A DNA stretch of 13,081 nucleotides, from assembly GCA_023954595.1 (NCBI GenBank), contig JAGSHJ010000041.1, forward strand, positions 1 through 13,081. Reading direction: 5' to 3'. The stretch's first letter is position 1. Each line of letters opens with the position of its first letter. The stretch comes from Bacteriovoracaceae bacterium (GTDB lineage Bacteria; Bdellovibrionota; Bacteriovoracia; Bacteriovoracales; Bacteriovoracaceae). Below the pieces are notes generated by a model. That model was not told where the DNA came from. It made no database searches and worked only from the letters and a program-made list of their open reading frames with translations. Shown one piece after another: positions 1-7,054 of the stretch. Both the position numbers and the translations under genes were made by a program.

Positions 1-446
1 AGCTTGAAGTAGAGGTTTTGGACTATGGTAGTGATTACTTGGAGTTCAAATTTGAAGGTGAAGTTTTTCGATTTAGAAAACAAGTCAACAAATTGGTATT
101 TCAAGGGCGTGAACATAAGTTTTCCTCAACATTTATTCCTAGCGCAGAAAGCAAGCAAGTATTTGTTGATGAGCTTGAGGCCGATGTTCAGTTTGTGCCG
201 AAGGCGAAGAAGTCATCTGGCCTAACAGGTGGTGCGGGTAGTTTACAAAGCCCTATGCCTGGTAAGATATTTAAAGTTCTCAAAAAAGAAGGGGATGAAG
301 TAAGTGCTGGTGAACCAATCCTTATTCTTGAGGCCATGAAAATGGAGCACACGATTAAGGCACAACAAGATGGAGTGGTTAAAAAAATCCATTTTGAAGA
401 GGGAGCACAAGTTCAAGGTGGAGTAGAACTCTGCGAAATCGAATAG
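1..446 (+). CDS. liuD: Methylcrotonyl-CoA carboxylase alpha subunit, C-terminal biotinyl part (5' truncated by window)
   Basis: The reading frame is open from the window edge (first full codon at position 3), so the TTG at 18 is not a credible start; this is the tail of a longer protein. The last ~75 residues form a biotinyl domain: SPMPGKI, then EAMKMEH with the biotin-accepting lysine encoded at 339-341, then the DGVVKKI turn. The preceding ~70 residues, beta-rich with a charged linker, fit the region between the biotin carboxylase and biotinyl domains of 3-methylcrotonyl-CoA carboxylase alpha. That enzyme carboxylates 3-methylcrotonyl-CoA in leucine degradation. The biotinyl domain alone could equally belong to propionyl- or geranyl-CoA carboxylase alpha. 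The liu assignment rests on HMG-CoA lyase starting 7 bases downstream and a crotonase after it, inferred from context. Confidence 0.85.
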   Translation, partial: LEVEVLDYGSDYLEFKFEGEVFRFRKQVNKLVFQGREHKFSSTFIPSAESKQVFVDELEADVQFVPKAKKSSGLTGGAGSLQSPMPGKIFKVLKKEGDEVSAGEPILILEAMKMEHTIKAQQDGVVKKIHFEEGAQVQGGVELCEIE

Positions 447-453
447 GTTTAAT

Positions 454-1371
454 ATGCTAATGAATCTTCCTAAAAAAGTGAAAGTTATTGAAGTTGGCCC
501 TCGAGATGGGCTTCAAAACGAAAAACTAATTCTCTCGACTGAGGATAAACTCCAGTACATTAAGCTTTTAGGACAAACGGGTCTTTCGACAATTGAAATT
601 ACAAGCTTTGTTAGTCCTAAGGCGATACCTCAAATGGGCGATGCTTCCGAGCTCTTTAAAGGTGCAGACAAGTTATTATCTGAATCCATTAATAAGCCTT
701 GTTTAGTTCCAAACCTAAAAGGCTATGAAACTGCACTGGAAGTGGGTGTAAAAGAGATTGCTTTATTTTCAGCCACAAGTGACTCTTTTACACAAAAAAA
801 TATTAATTGCAGCGTAGAAGAAAGTTTTTCAAGAATGACTGAACTTGCCAATATGGCAAAGCGAGATGGTGTTCAAATAAGAGGATATGTTTCAACGGCT
901 TTTGGTTGTCCATATGAAGGTAAAATTTCAGTCGATAAGCTACTAAAAGTCGTGGAGCGATTCTTTAAACTAGGTGTTTATGAAGTAAGTATTGGCGATA
1001 CGATAGGTGTCGCAACACCCGGTCAAGTTAATGAGATCCTTAAGAGCCTTGACCATGAATTCGATAAAGATAAGTTGGCCATGCACTTTCACGATACAAG
1101 AGGCATGGCCACTACAAATGTTTTAGTTTCTTTAGAGAACGGCTTCTACATTTTTGATTCAAGCTCTGGCGGCCTTGGCGGGTGCCCATATGCAAAAGGT
1201 GCGTCAGGTAATGTCGCAACTGAGGATCTAATCTATTTGTTTAATTCTTTAGGTATTGAACATGGAGTGGACTTAAACTCTCTTATTGAAGCCTCCAAGT
1301 TTATTCTCGAAAAGCTCCAAAAAGAAACAACGTCAAAGTTTTTAAAAGCAACTTTATCAAGTGAGAAATAA
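454..1371 (+). CDS. mvaB: Hydroxymethylglutaryl-CoA lyase
   Basis: Cleaves 3-hydroxy-3-methylglutaryl-CoA to acetoacetate and acetyl-CoA, the last step of leucine catabolism. The 305 residues match the usual bacterial length and form one HMGL-like TIM barrel. Visible residues: EVGPRDGLQNE at 13-23 (catalytic Arg17, metal ligand Asp18); SIGDTIGVATP at 179-189; HFHD at 211-214 (metal-ligand histidines 211 and 213); and the GGLGGCPYAKGASGN loop with catalytic Cys244 and Asn253. Two ATGs compete (454 and 460). The AGG at 445-447 sits 6 bases before the first, so 454 is preferred. The gene lies 7 bases after the carboxylase stop and is followed after 1 base by the crotonase ATG, so the three are almost certainly cotranscribed. 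All key residues are intact. Confidence 0.95.
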   Translation: MLMNLPKKVKVIEVGPRDGLQNEKLILSTEDKLQYIKLLGQTGLSTIEITSFVSPKAIPQMGDASELFKGADKLLSESINKPCLVPNLKGYETALEVGVKEIALFSATSDSFTQKNINCSVEESFSRMTELANMAKRDGVQIRGYVSTAFGCPYEGKISVDKLLKVVERFFKLGVYEVSIGDTIGVATPGQVNEILKSLDHEFDKDKLAMHFHDTRGMATTNVLVSLENGFYIFDSSSGGLGGCPYAKGASGNVATEDLIYLFNSLGIEHGVDLNSLIEASKFILEKLQKETTSKFLKATLSSEK

Positions 1372-1372
1372 A

Positions 1373-2167
1373 ATGGACTACTCTAAAATCATTGCGAAAG
1401 TTGAAGGCCTTATCGGTACGATTACTCTTAATCGACCTGAGGCCAGTAATGCTTTTGATGAGCAAATGATTGAGGAGCTGGTACATTGTCTAAATCAATT
1501 TGATGAAGACAATAATGTAAGGTGTATCATTTTGACAGGTGCTGGCAAGAATTTTTGTGCCGGGGGTGATGTCAAAAAAATGCTTAATAAAGATGGCATG
1601 TTTGCTGGCGAGCCTAATGAACTTAGAGAGAGATATAAAAGAGGAATACAAAAAATACCTTTAGCTTTTGAACGTCTTTCTACACCAGTAGTTGCGATGA
1701 TCAATGGTGCTGCAATAGGGGCAGGGCTAGATCTTGCATGTATGTGTGATATTAGGGTCGCAGCCCCTAGAGCGAAGTTTGGAGAAACCTTTGCAAAGCT
1801 TGGTTTAATTCCTGGAGATGGAGGGACTTGGTTCCTTCAAAGAGTAGTGGGTTATCCTAAGGCAATGGAGATGACTCTTACTGCTGGCGTCTACAACTCT
1901 GAAGAGGCGAAGGCGATGAATTTAGTCAGTTATGTGGGAGAGGACTTTTCTGAAAAAGCAAAAGGCTTTGCAGAGTCTATTGCTTCAAATGCTCCAATAG
2001 CAATACAGATGGCAAAGAGATCCATGCAGCACGCTTATGAGTCTAGTCTTCAATCATCACTAGATCTACTCGCGGCCTATCAAGGAATTGCTCAAAGAAC
2101 TCAAGATCACTTTAGTGGCGTAGGGGCACTAATTGACAAAAATAAAGCCGAATTCAAACATAAATAG
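1373..2167 (+). CDS. Enoyl-CoA hydratase/isomerase family protein in the methylglutaconyl-CoA hydratase position
   Basis: A crotonase-fold protein of 264 residues. The two oxyanion-hole segments are clear: FCAGGD at 61-66 and NGAAIGAGLDL at 111-121. The C-terminal helices (IQMAKRSM, then HFSGVGALIDK) are typical. In a liu operon this slot usually holds methylglutaconyl-CoA hydratase (LiuC), which makes HMG-CoA for the lyase upstream. However, aligning by eye with classical hydratases, the two catalytic glutamates (rat Glu144 and Glu164) correspond to Asp120 and Phe140. The hydratase assignment is therefore doubtful, and an isomerase-like or other acyl-CoA reaction is possible. I chose ATG 1373, one base after the lyase stop, over the in-frame GTG at 1361: it gives the normal crotonase N-terminus and a GTGAG lies about 7 bases upstream. 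This looks like the last gene of the operon. Confidence 0.85.
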   Translation: MDYSKIIAKVEGLIGTITLNRPEASNAFDEQMIEELVHCLNQFDEDNNVRCIILTGAGKNFCAGGDVKKMLNKDGMFAGEPNELRERYKRGIQKIPLAFERLSTPVVAMINGAAIGAGLDLACMCDIRVAAPRAKFGETFAKLGLIPGDGGTWFLQRVVGYPKAMEMTLTAGVYNSEEAKAMNLVSYVGEDFSEKAKGFAESIASNAPIAIQMAKRSMQHAYESSLQSSLDLLAAYQGIAQRTQDHFSGVGALIDKNKAEFKHK

Positions 2168-2198
2168 TCTGGTCTTTGGACTAATTCAATTTTAATTT
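2165..2198 (+). terminator. Possible terminator of the liu operon
   Basis: Starting in the crotonase stop codon, TAGTCTG (2165-2171) can pair with TGGACTA (2177-2183) across a 5-base loop. Two of the seven pairs are G-U. It is followed by ATTCAATTTTAATTT, a broken T-rich run. The hairpin is weak and low in GC, so it may be only a partial terminator. A promoter candidate begins just downstream. Confidence 0.35.
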
Positions 2199-2207
2199 AA
2201 AAACTTT

Positions 2208-2236
2208 TTGACATACATGAAAGCAATGCCCAAAAT
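2208..2236 (+). promoter_or_regulatory. Sigma-70 type promoter for the small lipoprotein gene
   Basis: A perfect -35 TTGACA (2208-2213) is followed after a 17-base spacer by CAAAAT (2231-2236), 4 of 6 matches to TATAAT. The region is AT-rich. Transcription would start near 2243, leaving a leader of about 24 bases that contains AGGGA ahead of the GTG at 2267. This suggests the lipoprotein gene is transcribed separately from the liu operon. Confidence 0.5.
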
Positions 2237-2266
2237 AAAAATATAAAAACTTATTAGGGATTGTTA

Positions 2267-2602
2267 GTGACGAAGATTGGATGTTTATTTTGTATGTTGG
2301 TGACTGTAAGTTGCTCAACAACAAGAATCTTTTCCAACTCATCTATTCCTGTTGTTTTTGAAAAAGTAGCAGACCACACACAAGACATTTCTATTGAAGT
2401 CGAAAGAGATTTTTATCTCTGGGGACTTATACCAAGCACGCATGAAATAGGCGTCGACAAAGAGTTCTCTGAAAAGGGAATAGATTCCGTAGCGAACTTT
2501 AGTATAAAAGAGCGTTTCGAGAAGACAAACTTTGTCTGGGCGATTGCCACGTTCGGCTTTTATATGCCTAAGTCCTATGTATTGACTGGAAAAACTTATT
2601 AA
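2267..2602 (+). CDS. Small putative lipoprotein, Bor-like shape
   Basis: A 111-residue protein that I cannot assign with certainty. The N-terminus is a short signal sequence: Lys3, then a hydrophobic run containing Cys6 and Cys9, ending VTVSC with Cys16 as the likely lipidated residue. The lipobox is imperfect, with Thr at -3. The rest contains DFYLWGLIP, a region around GIDSVANFSI, and an aromatic C-terminal segment (WAIATFGFYMPKSY). This order, a WGL/P segment followed by a small hydrophobic-aromatic C-terminal part, is reminiscent of Bor-type small outer-membrane lipoproteins, but that is a resemblance only. GTG 2267 is preferred over TTG 2261 because AGGGA (2256-2260) lies 6 bases before it. 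The gene has its own promoter candidate and converges with the helicase gene. Confidence 0.7.
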   Translation: MTKIGCLFCMLVTVSCSTTRIFSNSSIPVVFEKVADHTQDISIEVERDFYLWGLIPSTHEIGVDKEFSEKGIDSVANFSIKERFEKTNFVWAIATFGFYMPKSYVLTGKTY

Positions 2603-2608
2603 GCAAAA

Positions 2609-2665
2609 CATCCACGGATGGGAAGGGCATTGCCCCCGGGCCAAGGAAGGCCCCCTTTATCTTTT
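2609..2665. terminator. Hairpin cluster between convergent genes (bidirectional termination)
   Basis: Three short inverted repeats are packed here. CATCCACGGATG spans 2609-2620; read on the - strand it is followed by TTTTGCTT, so it could end the helicase transcript. GGGC-ATT-GCCC spans 2625-2635. GGGCC-AAGGAA-GGCCC spans 2638-2653 and is followed on the + strand by CCTTTATCTTTT, so it could end the lipoprotein transcript. Lying between two converging genes, they most likely terminate in both directions. Confidence 0.6.
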
Positions 2666-2673
2666 ACGTGAGA

Positions 2674-4713
2674 CTAATCATCAAGGGATGAAAGTAGATC
2701 GTTAAAGAAACTTGATTTGTATTCTTCAACTTCCTCTTCGGAAGAAAGATGACCAAAATTTGTTCGATCTTGTTCTTTTATGTATTTTGAATCTAGATCC
2801 ACTAAGAATCTAGACTTGAATCTACGTATTTCTTTACCATAAAGCTTGCGCTCTTTAGCGTAGGTCAGGATAAGCTTTCTCTTGGCTCTTGTAACACCTA
2901 CATAACAGAGTCTTCTTTCCTCATCTATACCATCATCTTCTTTAATACTATTTTTATGAGGTAGAAGTTCTTCTTCTGCACCAACCATAAAAACTGTATC
3001 AAACTCCAGTCCTTTGGATGAATGGAAGGTCATCATCTGAACTTCATTCTTTAATACACCTTCTTCATCATTTTGTTTTTCTTGAACGTCCGCTAAAAGC
3101 AATCGCTCAAGCCAAAAGGAGAGGGTTGCTTCTTCTTCGAAGCGGTCGTTAAATTTATCTGCACTAAAGATGAAGTTTTTAACATCGTCTTTTTTACGAG
3201 CAACAATCTTAGGGCTGTCATAGCCTTTTTCTACGAAGTCCATGTAATTGGTCTCCTCAACAAGACAGGCAAGACCTTGATCAAGTCGCATAGTAGAAAA
3301 GTAGTCTCTGCATTTATAGATTATTTGTGTGAATTCTTTCAATGCATGGCCTCGTTTAGAATCTTCTTCTGCACGCTTTTTTATAACATCAAAAAGGGTA
3401 CAGTTTTCTTCTTTGGCCTGGGCGAGGTAGGTGTTTAATGTTTTAGTCCCTATCCCTCTATGAGGTATATTTAAAATCCTTCTTAAGCTTAGTTCGTCCT
3501 TTGGATTATTAATAACTGAAAGGTAAGCAATAAGGTCTTTAATTTCTTTCTTCTCGTAAAACTTTTGGCCGCCAATGATTGTATACGGTACTTGGGCCAA
3601 TCTTAATTGATCTTCAAATGGAGGAACTTGAGTATTACTTCTGTAGAGTATTGCTACTTCACCTAGGAATTTGCCTTCCATTTGGTATCTGATGATTTCA
3701 TCTATTACGGTCTGTGCTTCATGGTCTCCGTTACCGCAGGCCCATATTACAGGGCGAGGACCTGAGTCGATTTCAGAGAACATAGTTTTATCTTTACGCT
3801 TTTTGTTCTCTTTAATGATGACGTTTGCAAGATCAAGAATTAGTGATGTTGATCGGTAGTTCTGCTCTAGTTTGATGACTTTGGCAGTTGGGTAGAGCTT
3901 TTCGAAGTTCAGAATATTTGTAATATCTGCCCCTCTAAAAGCATAAATAGATTGATCATCATCACCAACGACACAAATATTTTGGTGAGCACTTGTTAGT
4001 GCTTTAACCATCTCCATCTGCAATCCATTGGTATCCTGATACTCGTCAATCATGATGTATTTGTATTTTTGTGAATACTTCTGTGCCACCTCAGGATGAG
4101 CCTCAAATAGCTGTGCACATAAGAAAAGAATATCATCAAAGTCTACTGCATTATAGAACCTAAGCTTGTCTTGGTAATAATGGTAAACATACTCAATTGC
4201 CATGTCGTATGGATCTTCTGGGTCATAGTACTCAGTATTTGCAAACTCTTCTGCAGTAATAGCATTGTTTTTGAGTGTGCCAATCTTTGCCATGATTGTT
4301 TTTTTATCATACGAGGCTTTGTCGGCTTTGAAGTTTTTGAGGCCTTCACGAACAATACTCATCTGGTCGCTGGTGTCATAGATAGTAAAGTCTTTGTTGT
4401 ATCCGATCTTATGGATCTCTTCTCTTAATATACGAATTCCCAGGGAATGGAATGTGGAGAGGGTGATGCCTCGCTTCTTTTTTGGGCCTAAGAGCTTTGA
4501 AACCCTTTCATGCATCTCCATGGATGCTTTATTGGTGAAACTTACGGCCAAGATATCCTTAGGGCTAATTCTAAGATTGTCGATCATGTGTGCGATGCGG
4601 AATGTCACTGTACGTGTTTTACCCGATCCGGCACCGGCCAGTATTAGAACTGGGCCATTAATCGTTTCCGCCGCCAGTCGTTGCTGGGGATTTAGTCCTG
4701 TAAGATCGATCAT
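2674..4713 (-). CDS. rep: ATP-dependent 3'-5' DNA helicase, Rep/PcrA/UvrD family
   Basis: A superfamily 1A helicase of 679 residues, full length for the family (E. coli Rep is 673). All motifs are visible in order: Q motif LNPQQRLAAE (7-16); Walker A AGAGSGKT (26-33); Ia VSFTNKAS (57-64); Ic TLSTFHSLG (84-92); Walker B DEYQDT (223-228); III GDDDQSIYAFRGAD (250-263); IV LEQNYRST (282-289); V MTFHSSKGLEFD (561-572); VI EERRLCYVGVTRAKR (598-612). The GDDDQSIY form and the YEKKEIKDLIAYL segment are closer to Rep than to PcrA/UvrD by eye, so a role at replication forks or in repair is likely; the subfamily call is uncertain. The C-terminal tail is acidic and lacks the long basic tail of PcrA/UvrD. 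ATG 4713 is the first start after an in-frame stop, but has no obvious Shine-Dalgarno. Confidence 0.9.
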   Translation of the reverse strand: MIDLTGLNPQQRLAAETINGPVLILAGAGSGKTRTVTFRIAHMIDNLRISPKDILAVSFTNKASMEMHERVSKLLGPKKKRGITLSTFHSLGIRILREEIHKIGYNKDFTIYDTSDQMSIVREGLKNFKADKASYDKKTIMAKIGTLKNNAITAEEFANTEYYDPEDPYDMAIEYVYHYYQDKLRFYNAVDFDDILFLCAQLFEAHPEVAQKYSQKYKYIMIDEYQDTNGLQMEMVKALTSAHQNICVVGDDDQSIYAFRGADITNILNFEKLYPTAKVIKLEQNYRSTSLILDLANVIIKENKKRKDKTMFSEIDSGPRPVIWACGNGDHEAQTVIDEIIRYQMEGKFLGEVAILYRSNTQVPPFEDQLRLAQVPYTIIGGQKFYEKKEIKDLIAYLSVINNPKDELSLRRILNIPHRGIGTKTLNTYLAQAKEENCTLFDVIKKRAEEDSKRGHALKEFTQIIYKCRDYFSTMRLDQGLACLVEETNYMDFVEKGYDSPKIVARKKDDVKNFIFSADKFNDRFEEEATLSFWLERLLLADVQEKQNDEEGVLKNEVQMMTFHSSKGLEFDTVFMVGAEEELLPHKNSIKEDDGIDEERRLCYVGVTRAKRKLILTYAKERKLYGKEIRRFKSRFLVDLDSKYIKEQDRTNFGHLSSEEEVEEYKSSFFNDLLSSLDD

Positions 4714-4866
4714 AAATAGTATTTTTTTAGCTGTGTGTTAAGGTCTGCTGCATCTTAAACAAACTGCTCTTTTTTGAACAGGGCCAATTAAAAGTAGGAT
4801 GCATTTTAATACCGCGTCTTATATGATATCAGTTGTTTAGCAATTTAATGAAATCCAAGGAAAACG
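4714..4866. promoter_or_regulatory. Divergent intergenic region between the helicase gene and metG
   Basis: The 153 bases must carry promoters for both flanking genes. A CTTATATGAT core (4818-4827) reads as a -10 in both directions: TATGAT (4822-4827) towards metG, and TATAAG (complement of 4818-4823) towards the helicase gene. Neither has a convincing -35 at 16-18 bases. An alternative for metG is TTGAAC (4774-4779), but its TAGGAT partner (4795-4800) is only 15 bases away. TGCATC at 4749 and GATGCA at 4798 form an inverted repeat. I see no T-box or riboswitch-like structure. Confidence 0.35.
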
Positions 4867-6561
4867 ATGAAATACTTAATTACCTCAGCCCTTCCGTATG
4901 CAAATGGCCCTATTCACTTTGGACATATCGCAGGGGTTTATCTACCGGCCGACATATACGCTCGTCACAGGAAGCTTCAAGGTAGGGAGGCCATACATAT
5001 TTCAGGATCAGATGAGCATGGTGTTGCGATCATGCAAAACGCTCAAAAGAGCAAAAAGTCGTACCAGGATTATGTAAATAAATGGCATAAAACACATAAA
5101 GATCTATTTGATCTGTACCAAGTAGAATTTGATTTCTTCGGACAAACATCTGCTGATTACCATAAAGAAGAAACTCTAATTTGGTTCAAAGAGCTTTATG
5201 AAAAAGGCTTCATAGAGAAAAAGGCGCAAGACCAACTTCAATGTCAGGACTGTAATAATTTTCTGCCAGACCGCTTCGTAGAGGGAGAGTGCTATGAATG
5301 TGGATATGAAGAAGCTAGAGGGGATGAATGTCCAAATTGTGGCACATGGATTGACGCTGTAAAATTAAAGAATCCACAGTGTAAATTTTGTGGCTCTAAA
5401 AATATTGAAGTTAAGAGCGTGGATCAGTGGTATTTGATGCTGTCCAAGTTTCATAAAGAGTACAGAGAGTGGTTTGAATCTAAGAAAGGATCATGGAGAA
5501 AAACTGTTTCTTCATTTGTGGACTCTTTATCAAAAGACGAAATGGTAGACCGGGCAATTACAAGAGATCTCGATTGGGGAATTGATGTTCCTCTTCCTGA
5601 AGCTGTCGGTAAGAAACTATATGTTTGGTTTGATGCACCTATTGGTTACGTATCTAATACAAAAGAATATTGTAAAACAACTGGTGAAGACTACCTTAAA
5701 GACTGGTGGCAAAACGATAATGTAAACATCACAAACTTTATTGGAAAAGATAATATTATTTTCCATGCAATCATCTTCCCAGCAATGTCGTTGGCCTCTG
5801 GTAGAGCTCAAGCGGTTAATGATCTTCCGGCAAACCAATATGTTAATTTGGAAGGAAAGCAATTTTCCAAATCAAAGGGTTGGTACATTGATGCAGATAA
5901 GGCCGTTAAAGAGTTTGGGCCAGATAACTTGAGATACTACCTTACAACATTAATACCAGAGTCTACCGATTCTAGTTTTACTTGGGCCGGCTTCGAAGCA
6001 AAAATTAACGGTGAGCTTGCCAATAATATTGGAAACTTTATAAACAGATCTCTTTCTTTCTTTTTCAAGAATTGGAAAGAGGGAATTGAAGGTAAGCATT
6101 TCACTAGCTTTTTTAGTACTAAAGAAGCAGAGGAGCTTAAAGATATGATCAGCTCATATCACGAGCTCGTTGATAAGGTTCAGATCAAAAAGGGACTTGA
6201 GCTTCTTATGCAAATTGGTCAAAAGGCCAATGGCTATTTCTCTGATAGAGCACCTTGGGCGCAGATAAAAGAAGATGAAGAAGCTGCTAAGGAGACAATT
6301 GCTCACTCAGCTGTATATGCATTTTTCCTAGGCTCATTGTTTGCACCTTATCTTCCTAACTTGTCTCAAAAAGTAAAAGACTACTTTGGCGAGAGCTGTG
6401 ATAAAGCTTTTCTTGCTGCTTATAATGGCGACATTGAGAGTGTTAAGGCATTTTTCTCACAGGAGAGTGTTGCACTAGTTAAAAAGCCTAAAGGCTTAGT
6501 GAAGAAAATTGACTCAGACAGAGTTAAAGAACTAGAAGAAGAACTAAAGTCTAAGGCCTAA
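4867..6561 (+). CDS. metG: Methionyl-tRNA synthetase
   Basis: Charges tRNA-Met with methionine for initiation and elongation. The 564 residues form a class I synthetase core. The HIGH motif appears as HFGH (17-20) after SALPYANGPI. The KMSKS loop appears as QFSKSKG (332-338), the form seen in several non-enterobacterial MetRS. Four CxxC knuckles (Cys126/129, 142/145, 155/158, 172/175) in the connective peptide would bind two zinc ions. WFDAPIGY (254-261) and FIGKDNIIFH (291-300) line the active site. The anticodon-binding helical domain follows to about residue 520, then a short charged tail. There is no appended EMAP/Trbp111-type tRNA-binding domain, unlike the 677-residue E. coli enzyme. 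AAGGA at 4857-4861 lies 5 bases before the ATG. Its last 11 bases overlap the convergent gene's end. Confidence 0.96.
   Translation: MKYLITSALPYANGPIHFGHIAGVYLPADIYARHRKLQGREAIHISGSDEHGVAIMQNAQKSKKSYQDYVNKWHKTHKDLFDLYQVEFDFFGQTSADYHKEETLIWFKELYEKGFIEKKAQDQLQCQDCNNFLPDRFVEGECYECGYEEARGDECPNCGTWIDAVKLKNPQCKFCGSKNIEVKSVDQWYLMLSKFHKEYREWFESKKGSWRKTVSSFVDSLSKDEMVDRAITRDLDWGIDVPLPEAVGKKLYVWFDAPIGYVSNTKEYCKTTGEDYLKDWWQNDNVNITNFIGKDNIIFHAIIFPAMSLASGRAQAVNDLPANQYVNLEGKQFSKSKGWYIDADKAVKEFGPDNLRYYLTTLIPESTDSSFTWAGFEAKINGELANNIGNFINRSLSFFFKNWKEGIEGKHFTSFFSTKEAEELKDMISSYHELVDKVQIKKGLELLMQIGQKANGYFSDRAPWAQIKEDEEAAKETIAHSAVYAFFLGSLFAPYLPNLSQKVKDYFGESCDKAFLAAYNGDIESVKAFFSQESVALVKKPKGLVKKIDSDRVKELEEELKSKA
6481..6497 (-). 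terminator. Terminator of the right-hand operon, embedded antisense in metG
   Basis: On the - strand AAGCC-TTTA-GGCTT forms a perfect 5-bp, 4-base-loop hairpin (6484-6497). Together with the stem's last two T's it gives a run of five T's, then AAC. It lies about 55 bases beyond the stop of the last operon gene at 6551. The hairpin is short, and the same bases encode part of metG's C-terminal KKPKGLVKK tail, so the match could be coincidental. Confidence 0.45.
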
Positions 6562-7054
6562 AAGGTTTTAGCGTCATCGTGATAGGGACCTGATTTTCAA
6601 ACCTTGTTTGATTCCAGGTCCTTAGAATAGTTCCTGTTTTAGGGTTAACAAATGCCTCATAGCTAGAAACATTGCCCTTTCCCTTATTCACACTAACAAG
6701 AACGTGCTGAACAGGTCTTAGCTTATTACCAACTCTTAGATTTGCTGCACCCATAGGCTTTACTGTTGCTGTTGCACTGATTGAAGCTAGACTTTTATTT
6801 AAGTTATTAAGAAGTGCTGACTTCCACTTTACTGAAGAGGCTGGAGTGCTTGCTACCTCTCTTTTATGTGTGTTTTTATTTTTTTCTTGTACCACTTCAA
6901 CTTTACTAGTTTTGCGAGTATTCATTTTCTTTTGTAATTTAATTGTAGGTTTTTCCTGTGCAATATTCTCTTCAGTATTACGACTAATAAAGTAAATACT
7001 AACTCCACAAATTATAAGAAGAAGGGCAATCCCTATAAGCTTTTTATTCTTCAT
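6551..7054 (-). CDS. Membrane-anchored PepSY-like protein, possible in-trans propeptide of the adjacent protease
   Basis: A 167-residue protein with lysines at 2, 4 and 5 (MKNKK), one transmembrane helix (6-23, ending CGVSIYFI), a basic low-complexity linker (30-70) and a C-terminal domain (about 75-167). The segment VLVSVNKGKGNVSSYEAFV (118-136) and then NPKTGTILRTWNQTRF (137-152) resembles the end of M4/M36 metalloprotease propeptides: the PepSY strand pattern closing with a tyrosine or tryptophan, V-(D/N)-x-x-T-G-x-(I/V)-L and an asparagine. That identification is by eye. The start codon lies in the overlap TAATG with the protease stop, so translation is probably coupled and the products made together. 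I infer a periplasm-facing chaperone or inhibitor for that protease. The stop overlaps metG tail to tail. If the resemblance fails, it is an unassigned single-pass membrane protein. Confidence 0.75.
   Translation of the reverse strand: MKNKKLIGIALLLIICGVSIYFISRNTEENIAQEKPTIKLQKKMNTRKTSKVEVVQEKNKNTHKREVASTPASSVKWKSALLNNLNKSLASISATATVKPMGAANLRVGNKLRPVQHVLVSVNKGKGNVSSYEAFVNPKTGTILRTWNQTRFENQVPITMTLKPFRP

Noticed and set aside
18..446. TTG at 18 as the start of a stand-alone 142-residue biotin carrier protein
   Set aside because: The frame is open upstream to the window edge and no Shine-Dalgarno precedes the TTG. A truncated carboxylase alpha subunit explains the sequence better.
2339..2644. 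A 101-codon - strand frame opposite the small lipoprotein gene
   Set aside because: The + strand frame has a promoter, ribosome site and signal peptide, while the - strand product shows no domain and runs through the terminator hairpins.
4741..4803. Possible structured leader (T-box or attenuator) upstream of metG, based on TGCATC...GATGCA and CTGCTC...GAACAG pairings
   Set aside because: The stems are short or mismatched, no T-box consensus is visible, and no terminator hairpin with a T-run lies before metG.
6558..6571. CTAAAA-GG-TTTTAG inverted repeat at the metG/operon overlap as a bidirectional terminator
   Set aside because: A two-base loop and an all-AT stem apart from the closing pair make it too weak; the 6481-6497 hairpin is a better candidate.
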